The translations under genes and the position numbers were made by a program. The notes under the pieces are model-generated. The model did not search any database. It was not told the DNA's origin and saw only the letters and a program-made list of their open reading frames with translations. From NCBI GenBank assembly GCA_033720695.1, contig JAWWCA010000107.1, forward strand, positions 1 to 12,354: DNA of 12,354 nt. The letters run 5' to 3'. This stretch comes from DATGQT01 sp033720695 (lineage in GTDB: Bacteria > Bacteroidota > Rhodothermia > Rhodothermales > Rubricoccaceae). Shown here piece by piece: positions 1 to 7,092 of the stretch; position 1 is the stretch's first letter, and each line of letters opens with the position of its first letter.

Positions 1-944
1 AGGAGGTCCAGCTTGAGCGTGAGGCCCGTCAGCGTGAAGAACGCCACGTAGACGGCCGGCCCGACGTCGTGGAGGATGGCCTCGAACTCGTCGCGGTGCC
101 GCGTGAAGTTGGCCACGACGAAGCCGGCGATCATGGCGATCAGGAGCGGCTCGATGTAGAACTCGGTCCCCCACGCCGCCAGCGTCGTCATCTTCACCCA
201 CCGCGCGAGCTCGTAGATGCCGAAGCCGGCCACGAGCACGAACGCGGTCTTGGCGAGCCGCGGCAGCCGCGTGGCGAGGAGCCCGCGCAGGAGCTGCCCC
301 GCCGCCAAGCCGAGGCCGACGGCCGTCGCCAGCTCGGCCGCGAGGAGGCCGACGAAGCCGAGGTTCAGCGCCACGTCGAGCAGGAGCGCGCTCGCCACCG
401 ACGCGCTCACGGCGAAGAGCACGATGATCACGACGTCCATGAACACCGTCACGCTGAGGGCCGTGCGCGTGAACGGGCCGCTGGCTCGGACCTCCTTAAT
501 AACGGCGATCGTGGAGGGCGGCGAGAGGGCGAGGAGGATCGTGGCGCCGAGGAGCGCCGTCGCCACGCGGGCCGCGACGCCCCATCCCTGAGCGAACGGG
601 AGGGCGGCCGTGAGCACGAACAGCGTCCCGGCCAGCAGCGTGAGCGCGACCACGAGGATGCCGCCCGTGGAGAGGAGGATGGGCCGGAGGCGCCGCCGCA
701 GCTCGGGCAGCGACAGCTCGCTCCCGGCCACGAACGCGATCACCGCGAGCGCCAGCTCGTCCACGAACCGGAGGTCCGGCGCCCGCTCCGAGGGAATCAG
801 CCCCAGCCCGAACGAGCCGACGAGGACGCCCGCGAAGAGGTACCCCGTGATGTAGGGGAGACGGATCGCCGACGCGTACCGCCCGATCTGGTAGGACGCG
901 AGGCAGACGACCGCGAAGGCGAGAGCGAGCAGCGGGACGCTCAT
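1..944 (-). CDS. Cation:proton antiporter (CPA/KefB-like), C-terminus missing
   Basis: Partial gene: 314 complete codons are read from the ATG at 942-944, and the frame is still open at the window's left edge. The protein is a polytopic inner-membrane antiporter of the Na+/H+ exchanger (CPA) fold, exchanging Na+ or K+ for protons. Visible features are a short N-terminal helix, then the conserved early segment with LPYITGYLFAGVLVG (residues 29-43), the unwound-helix-like stretch GATILLALSPPSTIAVIKE (about 133-151), and a membrane segment with a lone acidic residue, FMD (Asp160), where CPA proteins place their ion-binding aspartate. Hydrophobic segments follow to the edge. Whether a RCK/TrkA or other regulatory domain follows cannot be seen. 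It lies 52 bp after nhaA on the same strand and is probably cotranscribed with it. The ion specificity cannot be told from the sequence. No Shine-Dalgarno sequence precedes the start. Confidence 0.82.
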   Translation of the reverse strand, partial: MSVPLLALAFAVVCLASYQIGRYASAIRLPYITGYLFAGVLVGSFGLGLIPSERAPDLRFVDELALAVIAFVAGSELSLPELRRRLRPILLSTGGILVVALTLLAGTLFVLTAALPFAQGWGVAARVATALLGATILLALSPPSTIAVIKEVRASGPFTRTALSVTVFMDVVIIVLFAVSASVASALLLDVALNLGFVGLLAAELATAVGLGLAAGQLLRGLLATRLPRLAKTAFVLVAGFGIYELARWVKMTTLAAWGTEFYIEPLLIAMIAGFVVANFTRHRDEFEAILHDVGPAVYVAFFTLTGLTLKLDL

Positions 945-982
945 GGGCAGGCGCGCACGGGCGGGCGGAGCGGGGCGCGCAC

Positions 983-1009
983 GGCGGCGGCGCGGGTCAC
1001 GCCGCCGCC
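983..1009 (-). other. GC stem-loop with the nhaA stop codon in its loop
   Basis: Perfect 9-bp inverted repeat: GGCGGCGGC at 983-991 pairs with GCCGCCGCC at 1001-1009 around a 9-nt loop. The TGA stop of nhaA (997-999 on the minus strand) lies in that loop. No T-run follows, so it is not a classical intrinsic terminator. It could slow polymerase, protect the mRNA end, or simply reflect the Ala-rich C-terminus (GCC codons). Confidence 0.4.
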
Positions 1010-2346
1010 CCCTCCACCGTCGGCCCCGGCCGCGGCACGGACCGCCGCAGGAGCACGTACCCCACCACGCCGGCCACGAACGACGCCAGCAGGATGCCCA
1101 GCTTCGCGCTGTCGAGGAGGGCCGCCGAGTCGTACGCGAGGTTGGCGATGAAGATGGACATCGTGAAGCCGATACCGGTGAGCAGGCTCACCCCGAAGAG
1201 CTGGCTCCACGTCACGTCGGACGGCTGCTGGGCGAGCCCCAGGCGCACCGACAGCCACGCCAGGCCGAACACGCCGAGCGGCTTCCCGACGACGAGCCCG
1301 AGGATGATGCCGAGGGCGGCGGGGTCGGAGACGAGGCCGCCGCCGCCGAGGGCCACGCCCGCGTTCGCGAGCGCGAAGACCGGCATCACGAAGAACGCGA
1401 CGACGCCGTGGAGGTCGTGCTCCAGCCGCTGCAACGGGGTCTCCACCTTCTCGCACGCCTGCTCCAGCGCGTGCACCGCCTCCCGCTGCTCGTTCGTCGG
1501 CGCGACGCGGCCCGGCTTAAGGCCTTCGCTGAACTGCGCGAGGAGCGCGCGCGCCTCCTCCAGAAAGCCGGGCGCGTCGATCCGGCGGCTGGCCGGGATC
1601 GTCAGCGCCACGAGCACGCCCGCGACGGTCGCGTGCACGCCCGACTTCAGCATCGCCACCCAGAGCGCGATCCCGAGGAGGGCGTAGATGGGCGTCCACT
1701 GCACGCCCATCCGGTTGAGGACGACGAGAACGACGAAGAAGCCGGCCGCCGCGCCCAGCGCCCCGAGCGCGATGGCGTCGGTGTAGAAGAGGGCGATGAC
1801 GAGGACGGCGCCGAGGTCGTCTACGATGGCGAGCGCGGTGAGGAACACCTTGAGCGCGAGCGGCACACGCGAGCCGAGGAGCGCGAGCACGCCGAGCGCG
1901 AACGCGATGTCGGTCGCCATCGGCACGCCCCACCCCGCCACCCGCAGGGGGTCGTCGATGTTGACGGCGAGGTAGAGCCCGGCCGGCACCACCATGCCGC
2001 CCACGGCGCCCGCGAGCGCCAGCGCCGCCTGCCGCGGGTTCGAGAGCTCGCCGACGAGCACCTCCCGCTTGATCTCGAGCCCCACCACGAAGAAGAACAG
2101 CGCCATGAGGCCGTCGTTGATCCAGAGCAGCAGCGGCTTCTCGATCACGAGCGGCCCGCCGCCCACGGTCAGGTACGTCTCCCACAGCGCGAAGTAGGCG
2201 TCGGCGAGGGGGCTGTTCGCCCACACGAGGGCGACGGCGGCGCACGCGAGCAGCACGATGCCGCCGGCGGCCGACGTCTGGAAGAACGAGAGGAAGGCGC
2301 GGAAGGGGCCGCGGGCCGCGCCCGGGGGCGGTGAGGTCTGGGCCAT
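997..2346 (-). CDS. nhaA: Na+/H+ antiporter NhaA
   Basis: Electrogenic inner-membrane antiporter that exports Na+ (or Li+) in exchange for H+ (two per Na+ in E. coli), giving salt and alkaline tolerance. The 449-residue protein carries the family signatures in order: FFFVVGLEIKREVLVGEL (84-101), GWGVPMATDIAFALG (138-152), ALAIVDDLGA (171-180), GVHATVAGVL (236-245), FALANAGV (324-331), GKPLG (354-358) and GIGFTMSIFIANLA (391-404). The paired Asp176-Asp177 match the ion-binding D163/D164 of E. coli NhaA, Asp146 matches D133 and Lys355 matches K300. A hydrophilic stretch at about 252-310 makes it longer than the roughly 390-residue E. coli protein, a common feature of long-form NhaA. It starts at the ATG at 2344-2346. 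Upstream on the same strand is TACCTGTC (2366-2359), a weak resemblance to a Bacteroidota -7 element. It sits between two CPA-type antiporters. Confidence 0.97.
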   Translation of the reverse strand: MAQTSPPPGAARGPFRAFLSFFQTSAAGGIVLLACAAVALVWANSPLADAYFALWETYLTVGGGPLVIEKPLLLWINDGLMALFFFVVGLEIKREVLVGELSNPRQAALALAGAVGGMVVPAGLYLAVNIDDPLRVAGWGVPMATDIAFALGVLALLGSRVPLALKVFLTALAIVDDLGAVLVIALFYTDAIALGALGAAAGFFVVLVVLNRMGVQWTPIYALLGIALWVAMLKSGVHATVAGVLVALTIPASRRIDAPGFLEEARALLAQFSEGLKPGRVAPTNEQREAVHALEQACEKVETPLQRLEHDLHGVVAFFVMPVFALANAGVALGGGGLVSDPAALGIILGLVVGKPLGVFGLAWLSVRLGLAQQPSDVTWSQLFGVSLLTGIGFTMSIFIANLAYDSAALLDSAKLGILLASFVAGVVGYVLLRRSVPRPGPTVEGAAA

Positions 2347-2376
2347 GGCGCTGGAGCAGACAGGTAGGTGAGGGAA

Positions 2377-2397
2377 GCGGCGGTTCGCCTCCGCCGC
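2377..2397 (-). other. Stem-loop in the nhaA upstream region
   Basis: GCGGCGG at 2377-2383 pairs with CCGCCGC at 2391-2397 around a 7-nt loop, 30 bp before the nhaA ATG. If transcription from the upstream antiporter gene continues into nhaA, this would be a leader structure. If nhaA has its own promoter near 2360-2390, it would overlap the promoter. With this GC content the structure may be incidental. Confidence 0.25.
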
Positions 2398-2509
2398 CGG
2401 TTCGCACGCCGAACGCGGCGCACACAGCGGAGGGGCGGCCGGTGGCGACGCGGGCTCGACGCGCCGCCGTCGGCATCTGCGAGGGGCGGCTCATCCACGC
2501 CTGGGTGCG

Positions 2510-2529
2510 CGCGGGGTTGCGAACCCGCG
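2510..2529 (-). terminator. GC stem-loop just after the antiporter-EIIA stop; possible weak terminator
   Basis: A hairpin begins 8 nt beyond the stop codon of the antiporter gene (stop at 2538-2540): GGGTT (2514-2518), a 3-nt loop, AACCC (2522-2526), extended by CGC/GCG outside a one-base bulge. No T-tract follows on the minus strand, so it would be an atypical terminator. The 191-bp space before nhaA (2347-2537), wide for this compact window, supports a transcription boundary here. Confidence 0.3.
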
Positions 2530-2537
2530 GTGTTTCC

Positions 2538-4829
2538 TCACAATCGGCCGGCCTCGGGGCGGCGGTCGGGCCGGTGGTCGCGGCGGAGGAGGAGCGCGCG
2601 CAGCGACTCGGCCTCCTCCGCCTGGAGCCACCGCCGCTCGAAGTCGGGCCGTTGCGCCGCCTGAGCAATCGCGGCGAGGAGGCGGAGGTGGGCGTTCCGC
2701 CGGTCCTCGCTGGTGACGAGCGCGAACGCCGCCACGACGGGCTCCTCGGCGCCGGGGAACGCGATGCCCTCGCGGCACCGCACCACGAGAAGCGCGCTCA
2801 CGCCCTGTCCCTCCACCCGGACGTGCGGGATGGCGAGGCCAGGCAGGACGACGGTGCTGCTCTCCGACTCCCGGCTCATCATCCGCTCCATGAAGGCGCC
2901 GGCATCGAGGCCGGCGGCCGGCGCCAGCGCACGCGCCGCCGCCTTCGCGAAGTCGGCCAGCGTGAGGGGGCCGGCGAGATCGAGCACGGGCGCCGCGTCG
3001 ACGAGCGCGCGCACGGGGTCGTCCCCCGGCTCGGCCACCGGGACGGCGCGCAGGACGACGACGGCGTCGCCGGGCTCGAGCATCAGCCCCGTGTGGAACG
3101 GCTCGGCGGCCGGGCCGCGGCGGCGCACGAGCGGGAGCGCCGAGCCCTCCCGCTGGAGCCGGCTGAAGTAGTCGGCGGCCGGCTCGGGCGCGGAGATGGC
3201 CACCGCCTCCTCGACGGCCCGGTCTCGACGGAGGAGGTAGGTCCACTCCCCGAGCGCGACGGCCCCCCCGAAGAGCGTCGTCGCGCCGGCGTGCTCCGAG
3301 AGCGCGGCGTGGGTGGTGGGGCTCGCCGCGCTCCGGAGCACGTGGGCATAGGGGATGGCGAAGACGCGCTGCCCGAGCTGTGCTGCCAGCCCGTTGACCT
3401 CGCCGTTCGCCGTTGCGGCCACGAGGTGCCGGGCGCCGGCGGCCCCGGCCTCGGACAGGACCCGCTCGTCGAGGGCGTTGCCGTGGACGGCCACGAGCCC
3501 CTCGCGCCGCGCGCGGCGGACGTGCTCGGCGTGGGCGTCGACGAGCACGACGGGCCCGTCGGCGGCGTCGGCGAGGATGCGGGCGAGCCGGCGAGCCGGC
3601 GGGCTGGCCCCCACCACGACGGTGCCCTGCCGCTCCGTCTCGGCCTCGACCAGCTCCCCCCGCCGCCGCAGCCACCCGACGCCCCACTTCAGGAGCACCG
3701 GCTCCAGCGCCGTCGTCAGGATCGCCATGAAGACGAGGATGGAGAAGACGCCCTGTGAGATCAGCCCCAGCTCGAGCGCGAGCTGCGCCACGATGATCTC
3801 GACGGCGCCGCGCCCGTTCATCCCCAACCCGACGACCAGCCCCTCGCGCCAGCCGTGCCCGCTGAGGAGGTAGAAGACGAGCGTCCCGAGGATCTTGGCG
3901 ACGGTCGCCACCGTGACGAGCGCGACGAGCAGGCCGAGGTCGGTCCGGAACACGTCGAGCGAGACGGCGAAGCCGGCCGTGACGAAGAAGAGGGGGGCGA
4001 GGAAGCCGAGGGAGGCGTGGCTGACGGCCTCCATGAGCCGGCGCGAGAGCGTCCGCCCGAGGTGGTTCTCGCGGAGGAAGAGGCCGGCGAGGAAGGCGCC
4101 GAGGATGCCGTGGAGGCCGGCGAGGTGGGCCGCCTCGGCGTAGGCGAACGTGACGAGGAGGACGAGGGTGAAGGCGGCCGTGGCGCCGTAGGCCCGCAGC
4201 CGCTGGAGCTGCCGCCCCAGGACGGGCAGCACGCGGAGCCCCACCCACGTCGCCGCCACGAAGAACGCGACGGCCTTGAGCGTAAGCAGCGCAATCGCCC
4301 CAGGCTCCACCGCCCCGACGTTCGCCACGCCGAGGACGGCCCCGAACAGGACGAGCGAGGCCACGTCGGTCACGAGCGCGCCGGCCAGCATCACGTGCGC
4401 CACGCGCGTGTGCAGGAGGCGGAGGTCGAGGAGCACGCGGCTCTTCGTCGCCAGGCTGGTCACGCCGGCGGCGAGGCCGACGAACAGCGCCGGCATCCCG
4501 CCCAGCCCCGCCGCCACCATCACGGCGTAGCACGCGGCGAAGGGGACGAGGAAGCCGCCCGCCGCCGCCAGCATCCCCCCCCTCGACGCCTTCCCCAGCT
4601 CGCGCGGGTCGATCTCCATCCCGATGTAGAGCATCATCAAGAGGAGCCCCACCTCGGCGAGGGCCTCCAGCGCCGGGCCCGCGCTCAGCAGGCCTAGCAG
4701 CGGCGGCCCGAGCACCACGCCCGCCAACAGCTCGCCCAAGACCGACGGGTAGCCCAGGCGGTTGGCGAGGAGCCCGCCGGCCCAAGCCACGAAGAGGACC
4801 AGGAGGAGGTCGAGGAGGCCGAGTTCCAC
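2538..4829 (-). CDS. CPA2 cation/proton antiporter fused to TrkA-N-like and PTS EIIA domains
   Basis: Inner-membrane monovalent cation/proton antiporter of 763 residues with a cytoplasmic regulatory tail. Residues 1 to about 385 are the exchanger fold, with LGELLAGVVLGPPLLG (31-46), a TM5-like segment ALVTDVASLVLFG (151-163, Asp155), HGILGAFLAGLFL (240-252) and GMNGRGAVEIIVAQLAL (346-362). About 402-500 look like a TrkA-N/RCK nucleotide-binding domain (TVVVGAS, LVDAHAEHVRRA, then VHGNA), although the glycine-rich loop is degenerate (GASPPAR rather than GxGxxG). About 545-605 resemble RCK-C. About 613-750 are a PTS EIIA type-2 domain with LPGLAIPHVR (672-681), in which His679 occupies the phospho-acceptor position. 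The start is GTG at 4829. Upstream in-frame codons remain open and hydrophobic, so the true start could be slightly earlier. EIIA-tailed antiporters are known in several phyla, but their control is poorly understood. I infer control by phosphorylation and/or a bound nucleotide. Confidence 0.9.
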   Translation of the reverse strand: MELGLLDLLLVLFVAWAGGLLANRLGYPSVLGELLAGVVLGPPLLGLLSAGPALEALAEVGLLLMMLYIGMEIDPRELGKASRGGMLAAAGGFLVPFAACYAVMVAAGLGGMPALFVGLAAGVTSLATKSRVLLDLRLLHTRVAHVMLAGALVTDVASLVLFGAVLGVANVGAVEPGAIALLTLKAVAFFVAATWVGLRVLPVLGRQLQRLRAYGATAAFTLVLLVTFAYAEAAHLAGLHGILGAFLAGLFLRENHLGRTLSRRLMEAVSHASLGFLAPLFFVTAGFAVSLDVFRTDLGLLVALVTVATVAKILGTLVFYLLSGHGWREGLVVGLGMNGRGAVEIIVAQLALELGLISQGVFSILVFMAILTTALEPVLLKWGVGWLRRRGELVEAETERQGTVVVGASPPARRLARILADAADGPVVLVDAHAEHVRRARREGLVAVHGNALDERVLSEAGAAGARHLVAATANGEVNGLAAQLGQRVFAIPYAHVLRSAASPTTHAALSEHAGATTLFGGAVALGEWTYLLRRDRAVEEAVAISAPEPAADYFSRLQREGSALPLVRRRGPAAEPFHTGLMLEPGDAVVVLRAVPVAEPGDDPVRALVDAAPVLDLAGPLTLADFAKAAARALAPAAGLDAGAFMERMMSRESESSTVVLPGLAIPHVRVEGQGVSALLVVRCREGIAFPGAEEPVVAAFALVTSEDRRNAHLRLLAAIAQAAQRPDFERRWLQAEEAESLRALLLRRDHRPDRRPEAGRL

Positions 4830-4892
4830 GAGGAGAAGAGCAAGGGGAACGGAGGAGATGTGGGCGACCCGCGCCCGTCTCCCTCTGCCAAG
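4830..4892 (-). other. Short intergenic spacer with a small stem-loop
   Basis: The 63 bp between the phosphatase-fold gene and the antiporter gene contain GGGCG (4862-4866) pairing with CGCCC (4872-4876) around a 5-nt loop, about 17 nt after the upstream stop. No T-run and no clear promoter are visible, so the two genes may be cotranscribed. Confidence 0.25.
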
Positions 4893-6104
4893 CTACGGCG
4901 TCTCCGGCTCGCCCTGGCCCGCCTCGGCGGCGGCCCAACGGAGCCGCACCACGAGCGGCCGGTGGTCCGAGAAGGCGACGTCGGACACGTCGGCGGCCGT
5001 CACGTCCCAGGCCGGGTCCACGAGCGCGAAGTCGATCCGCACGAACGGCCGGTCGGCGCGGTAGGTGTTGCCCGCGCCGGCCCCGGCCACGTGGAAGGCG
5101 TCGCGGCGCCCCCCGAGCAGCTTCCGGTACGTCCAGTTGTCGGCCGTCCCGTTGAAGTCGCCGACGATGAGGACGGGGAGCGTCTCCTGCTCGACCACCT
5201 CGGCGAGCTGCTCGACGTCGGCCGCGCGGGCGCGGAACACGTCGCGGTAGCGGCGGAGGTAGGGGAGCCAGGTCGTCGGCTCGAAGAGGCGGATCCGGTC
5301 CTCCCAGGGCTTCTCGTCGCCGAAGGAGCGGAGGTGGAGGTTGTAGAGGACGCCCTCGCGCCCCTGCCACCGAAAGCGGGTGCGCGTGGCCGAGGAGGTG
5401 TTCTCCTCGTCCTCGGCCCCGAGCGGTACGATCCGCCGCTCCAGCACCGCCACGGCGTCGTCCCGCACGAGCACGGGGACGACGGTGCCGCGGGCCGACT
5501 CGGGGCCGGCGCGCCTCGGCTGCACGAGCGCGTAGGGGAGGCGCTCCACGAGGGCCTGGGCGTGGACGGCATGGCGAAGCGGGCGCGCTCCGCCCGTGTA
5601 GGCCGTCACCTCCTGGAGCGCGAGGACGTCGGGCTGCGTCTCAGCGATGAGCGCCACCAGCGAGTCGCTGAGCGCCTCGCCGCTGGGCCCGGACTGCGGC
5701 ACGTTGAACGTCATCACGACGAGGTCGTCGGCCTGCGACGGCGGCGAGGCGGCGAAGCGATCGAGCGGGTAGGCCCGCCAGGCCACGGCGCCGAGGAGGA
5801 CGAGGTGGAGCGCGAACCACCCCCACCGCCGCGCCACGAGGGGCACGAGGGCCGCCACGCCCAGCGTCCACGTCAGGTACGGGAGCGCGATGCCGAGGAG
5901 CTGCAGCCACCAGAACGGGCGGGGGTCGAGGTACGCCGCCGCGAGCCCCCCCACCACGGCCAGCAGCAGCGGCCCGTCGACCCAGAGGAACAGGAGCCAG
6001 CCGAGACGCCCGACGCGGTGCCACCACCGCCGGCGCGCCCGAGCCCGGACCGCGGCCTCCGGCGGCGGGTGCGGCCGGCCCTCAGGAGCGGCGGCTGGCT
6101 TCAT
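4893..6104 (-). CDS. Membrane-anchored endonuclease/exonuclease/phosphatase family protein
   Basis: A 403-residue protein with an N-terminal membrane part and a C-terminal Mg2+-dependent hydrolase of the EEP (DNase I/AP endonuclease/sphingomyelinase) fold. A basic N-terminus (residues 19-30, rich in Arg) precedes three hydrophobic segments at about 37-58, 64-90 and 94-109. The EEP motifs follow: MTFNV (Asn134), ALQEV (Glu165), NLH (His257), VGDFNGT (Asp316, Asn318), RIDFAL (Asp358) and SDHRP (Asp380, His381). All residues expected for metal binding and catalysis are therefore present. By the positive-inside rule (basic N-terminus and ARR between segments 2 and 3) the catalytic domain would face the periplasm; this is inference. 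The substrate, whether nucleic acid, phospholipid or inositol phosphate, cannot be read from the sequence. The ATG at 6104 lies inside the end of the preceding rhomboid-like gene (23-bp overlap), which suggests translational coupling. Confidence 0.9.
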   Translation of the reverse strand: MKPAAAPEGRPHPPPEAAVRARARRRWWHRVGRLGWLLFLWVDGPLLLAVVGGLAAAYLDPRPFWWLQLLGIALPYLTWTLGVAALVPLVARRWGWFALHLVLLGAVAWRAYPLDRFAASPPSQADDLVVMTFNVPQSGPSGEALSDSLVALIAETQPDVLALQEVTAYTGGARPLRHAVHAQALVERLPYALVQPRRAGPESARGTVVPVLVRDDAVAVLERRIVPLGAEDEENTSSATRTRFRWQGREGVLYNLHLRSFGDEKPWEDRIRLFEPTTWLPYLRRYRDVFRARAADVEQLAEVVEQETLPVLIVGDFNGTADNWTYRKLLGGRRDAFHVAGAGAGNTYRADRPFVRIDFALVDPAWDVTAADVSDVAFSDHRPLVVRLRWAAAEAGQGEPETP

Positions 6105-7041
6105 CGAGGATCCGCTTCTCTTCGTCCGTCAACGACTCGAACCCGTCTTCGAGGATCTTGTCCAGGATGCGGTCCACCTCGTCCTGGCCCGTGGCGCCGG
6201 CGCGGCTCGCCCGGGCCTCGCCCCGGCGGCGGGGCGGGGCGGGGCGGCTCGGGCGTTCCTCGGGCTCCTCACGCGCGAGCAGCTGCCGCACCCGCGCGCC
6301 CATGGAGGGGCCGTCCGACGCCGCGCCGTAGCTCCCGCCGTAGGCGCTGTAGCCGGGCGTGGCGTTCCGGAAGAGCGGCTGCGCCCACGCCGCGAGGTCC
6401 AGCCCCTGCTTCTGCGCGAACCCGAAGAGCACGCCTGTGGCCGCGGCGCCGAGGTGGGTGGGATCCTTCGAGAACGCCAGCTCCAGGACCACGAACACGA
6501 TGGCGATCCACTTCAGCGGGACGACCCCGAGCAGGAACAGCCCGATGCCGCGGTTGGGCTGGAGCGTGGCGATCCCACAGAGCACGGCCAGGAGCGGCGC
6601 CCAGATGCCGAACCAGACGCCCGCCGGCCCGAACCGGCTCAGCGAGTCCGCGGCGAACCCGCCGAGGATGGCCGCGAGCGCCGCGCCGCCCAGCGCCCCG
6701 ACCACGTAGAGCCCGAAGAGGCGGTGGCTCCCGTAGGTCTCCTCGTAGTCCCGCCCGAGCCAGTTGAGCCAGAGCGCCCCGAAGGCGAACACGATGAGCC
6801 CGAAGAAGGTCGGGTAGAGGTTGGCGACGCCGTAGGTGAGCAGCGTCCAGGGCCGCACGAGCATGGCCTCGGGCGTGAGCGGGAGCGCGAACAGCCGGAG
6901 CCAGTCGGCGACGCCGAAGATGCTCATCACGACGTAGAGCAGGTACGTCGCGAGGTTGATGGTGAGGAGCAGGCGGAGCGCCGGCGGGAGCGCCGCGCGC
7001 CACGTCTGGAAGCGGAAGAGTGGGGAGTTGGGGTCGGCCAT
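6082..7041 (-). CDS. Rhomboid-fold protein, probably catalytically inactive, with DUF6576-like tail
   Basis: A 319-residue membrane protein with the rhomboid layout: RPWTLLTYGVANLYPTFF (63-80), YEETYGSHRLFGLYVVGALGGA (99-120), a Pro/Asn-bounded TM4 region ending ATLQPN (158-163), and HLGAAATGVLFG (196-207). The catalytic Ser motif is missing: where active rhomboids have GASG or GASA, this protein reads GIWA (145-148), with Trp147 in the serine position. The HxxxN motif of TM2 is also absent. His196 of the usual dyad remains. After a linker rich in Pro, Arg and Ala (about 255-285), residues 287-319 (DEVDRILDKILEDG, then FESLTDEEKRIL) match the DUF6576 helical tail that I recall on Bacteroidota rhomboids. 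It follows the active rhomboid gene by 75 bp and overlaps the next gene by 23 bp. I infer a non-proteolytic role, such as substrate recruitment or partner to the active enzyme. Confidence 0.88.
   Translation of the reverse strand: MADPNSPLFRFQTWRAALPPALRLLLTINLATYLLYVVMSIFGVADWLRLFALPLTPEAMLVRPWTLLTYGVANLYPTFFGLIVFAFGALWLNWLGRDYEETYGSHRLFGLYVVGALGGAALAAILGGFAADSLSRFGPAGVWFGIWAPLLAVLCGIATLQPNRGIGLFLLGVVPLKWIAIVFVVLELAFSKDPTHLGAAATGVLFGFAQKQGLDLAAWAQPLFRNATPGYSAYGGSYGAASDGPSMGARVRQLLAREEPEERPSRPAPPRRRGEARASRAGATGQDEVDRILDKILEDGFESLTDEEKRILDEASRRS
6231..6253 (+). other. G-run cluster, possible G-quadruplex
   Basis: The plus strand has three GGGG runs separated by single C residues (6231-6244) and a fourth run, GGG, at 6251-6253, which fits the loose four-run quadruplex pattern. 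It lies in the Pro/Arg-rich linker coding region of the inactive rhomboid gene, and the G-rich strand is the template strand. It may only be a by-product of Pro (CCC/CCG) and Arg codons. Confidence 0.35.
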
Positions 7042-7092
7042 CAGAGGCAGGATAGGGGCCCGGCGGCCGGGGGTCGGGCGCGGGCCGCTCTC

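Noticed and set aside
69..2334. Plus-strand frames opposite the partial antiporter and nhaA (for example 69-1151 and 943-2334)
   Set aside because: Highly charged Arg/Glu/His/Asp sequence without hydrophobic core, antisense to well-conserved transporter genes.
3580..3605. Tandem-looking GAGCCGGC repeats in the antiporter gene
   Set aside because: Two imperfect copies inside a coding stretch for Ala/Arg/Leu. Explained by codon bias.
2491..5370. A 959-codon open frame on the minus strand crossing the antiporter and EEP genes
   Set aside because: Its product is a monotone Arg/Gly/Pro/Ala string without domains. Long open shadow frames are expected in DNA this rich in GC, and the antiporter and EEP frames there carry complete family motifs.
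6073..6080. GGCCGGCC palindrome after the pseudo-rhomboid stop
   Set aside because: An eight-base GC palindrome is common in such DNA, and this one lies inside the 5' coding part of the EEP gene.
4860..6767. A 635-codon plus-strand frame opposite the EEP and pseudo-rhomboid genes
   Set aside because: No recognisable domain, Arg/Pro-rich, and antisense to two genes with clear homology.
7041..7060. TATCCTGC just before the pseudo-rhomboid ATG as a -7 promoter element
   Set aside because: It would leave almost no leader, and no TTG-like -33 element lies at the right distance (the GTTAAC motif is 50 bp away).
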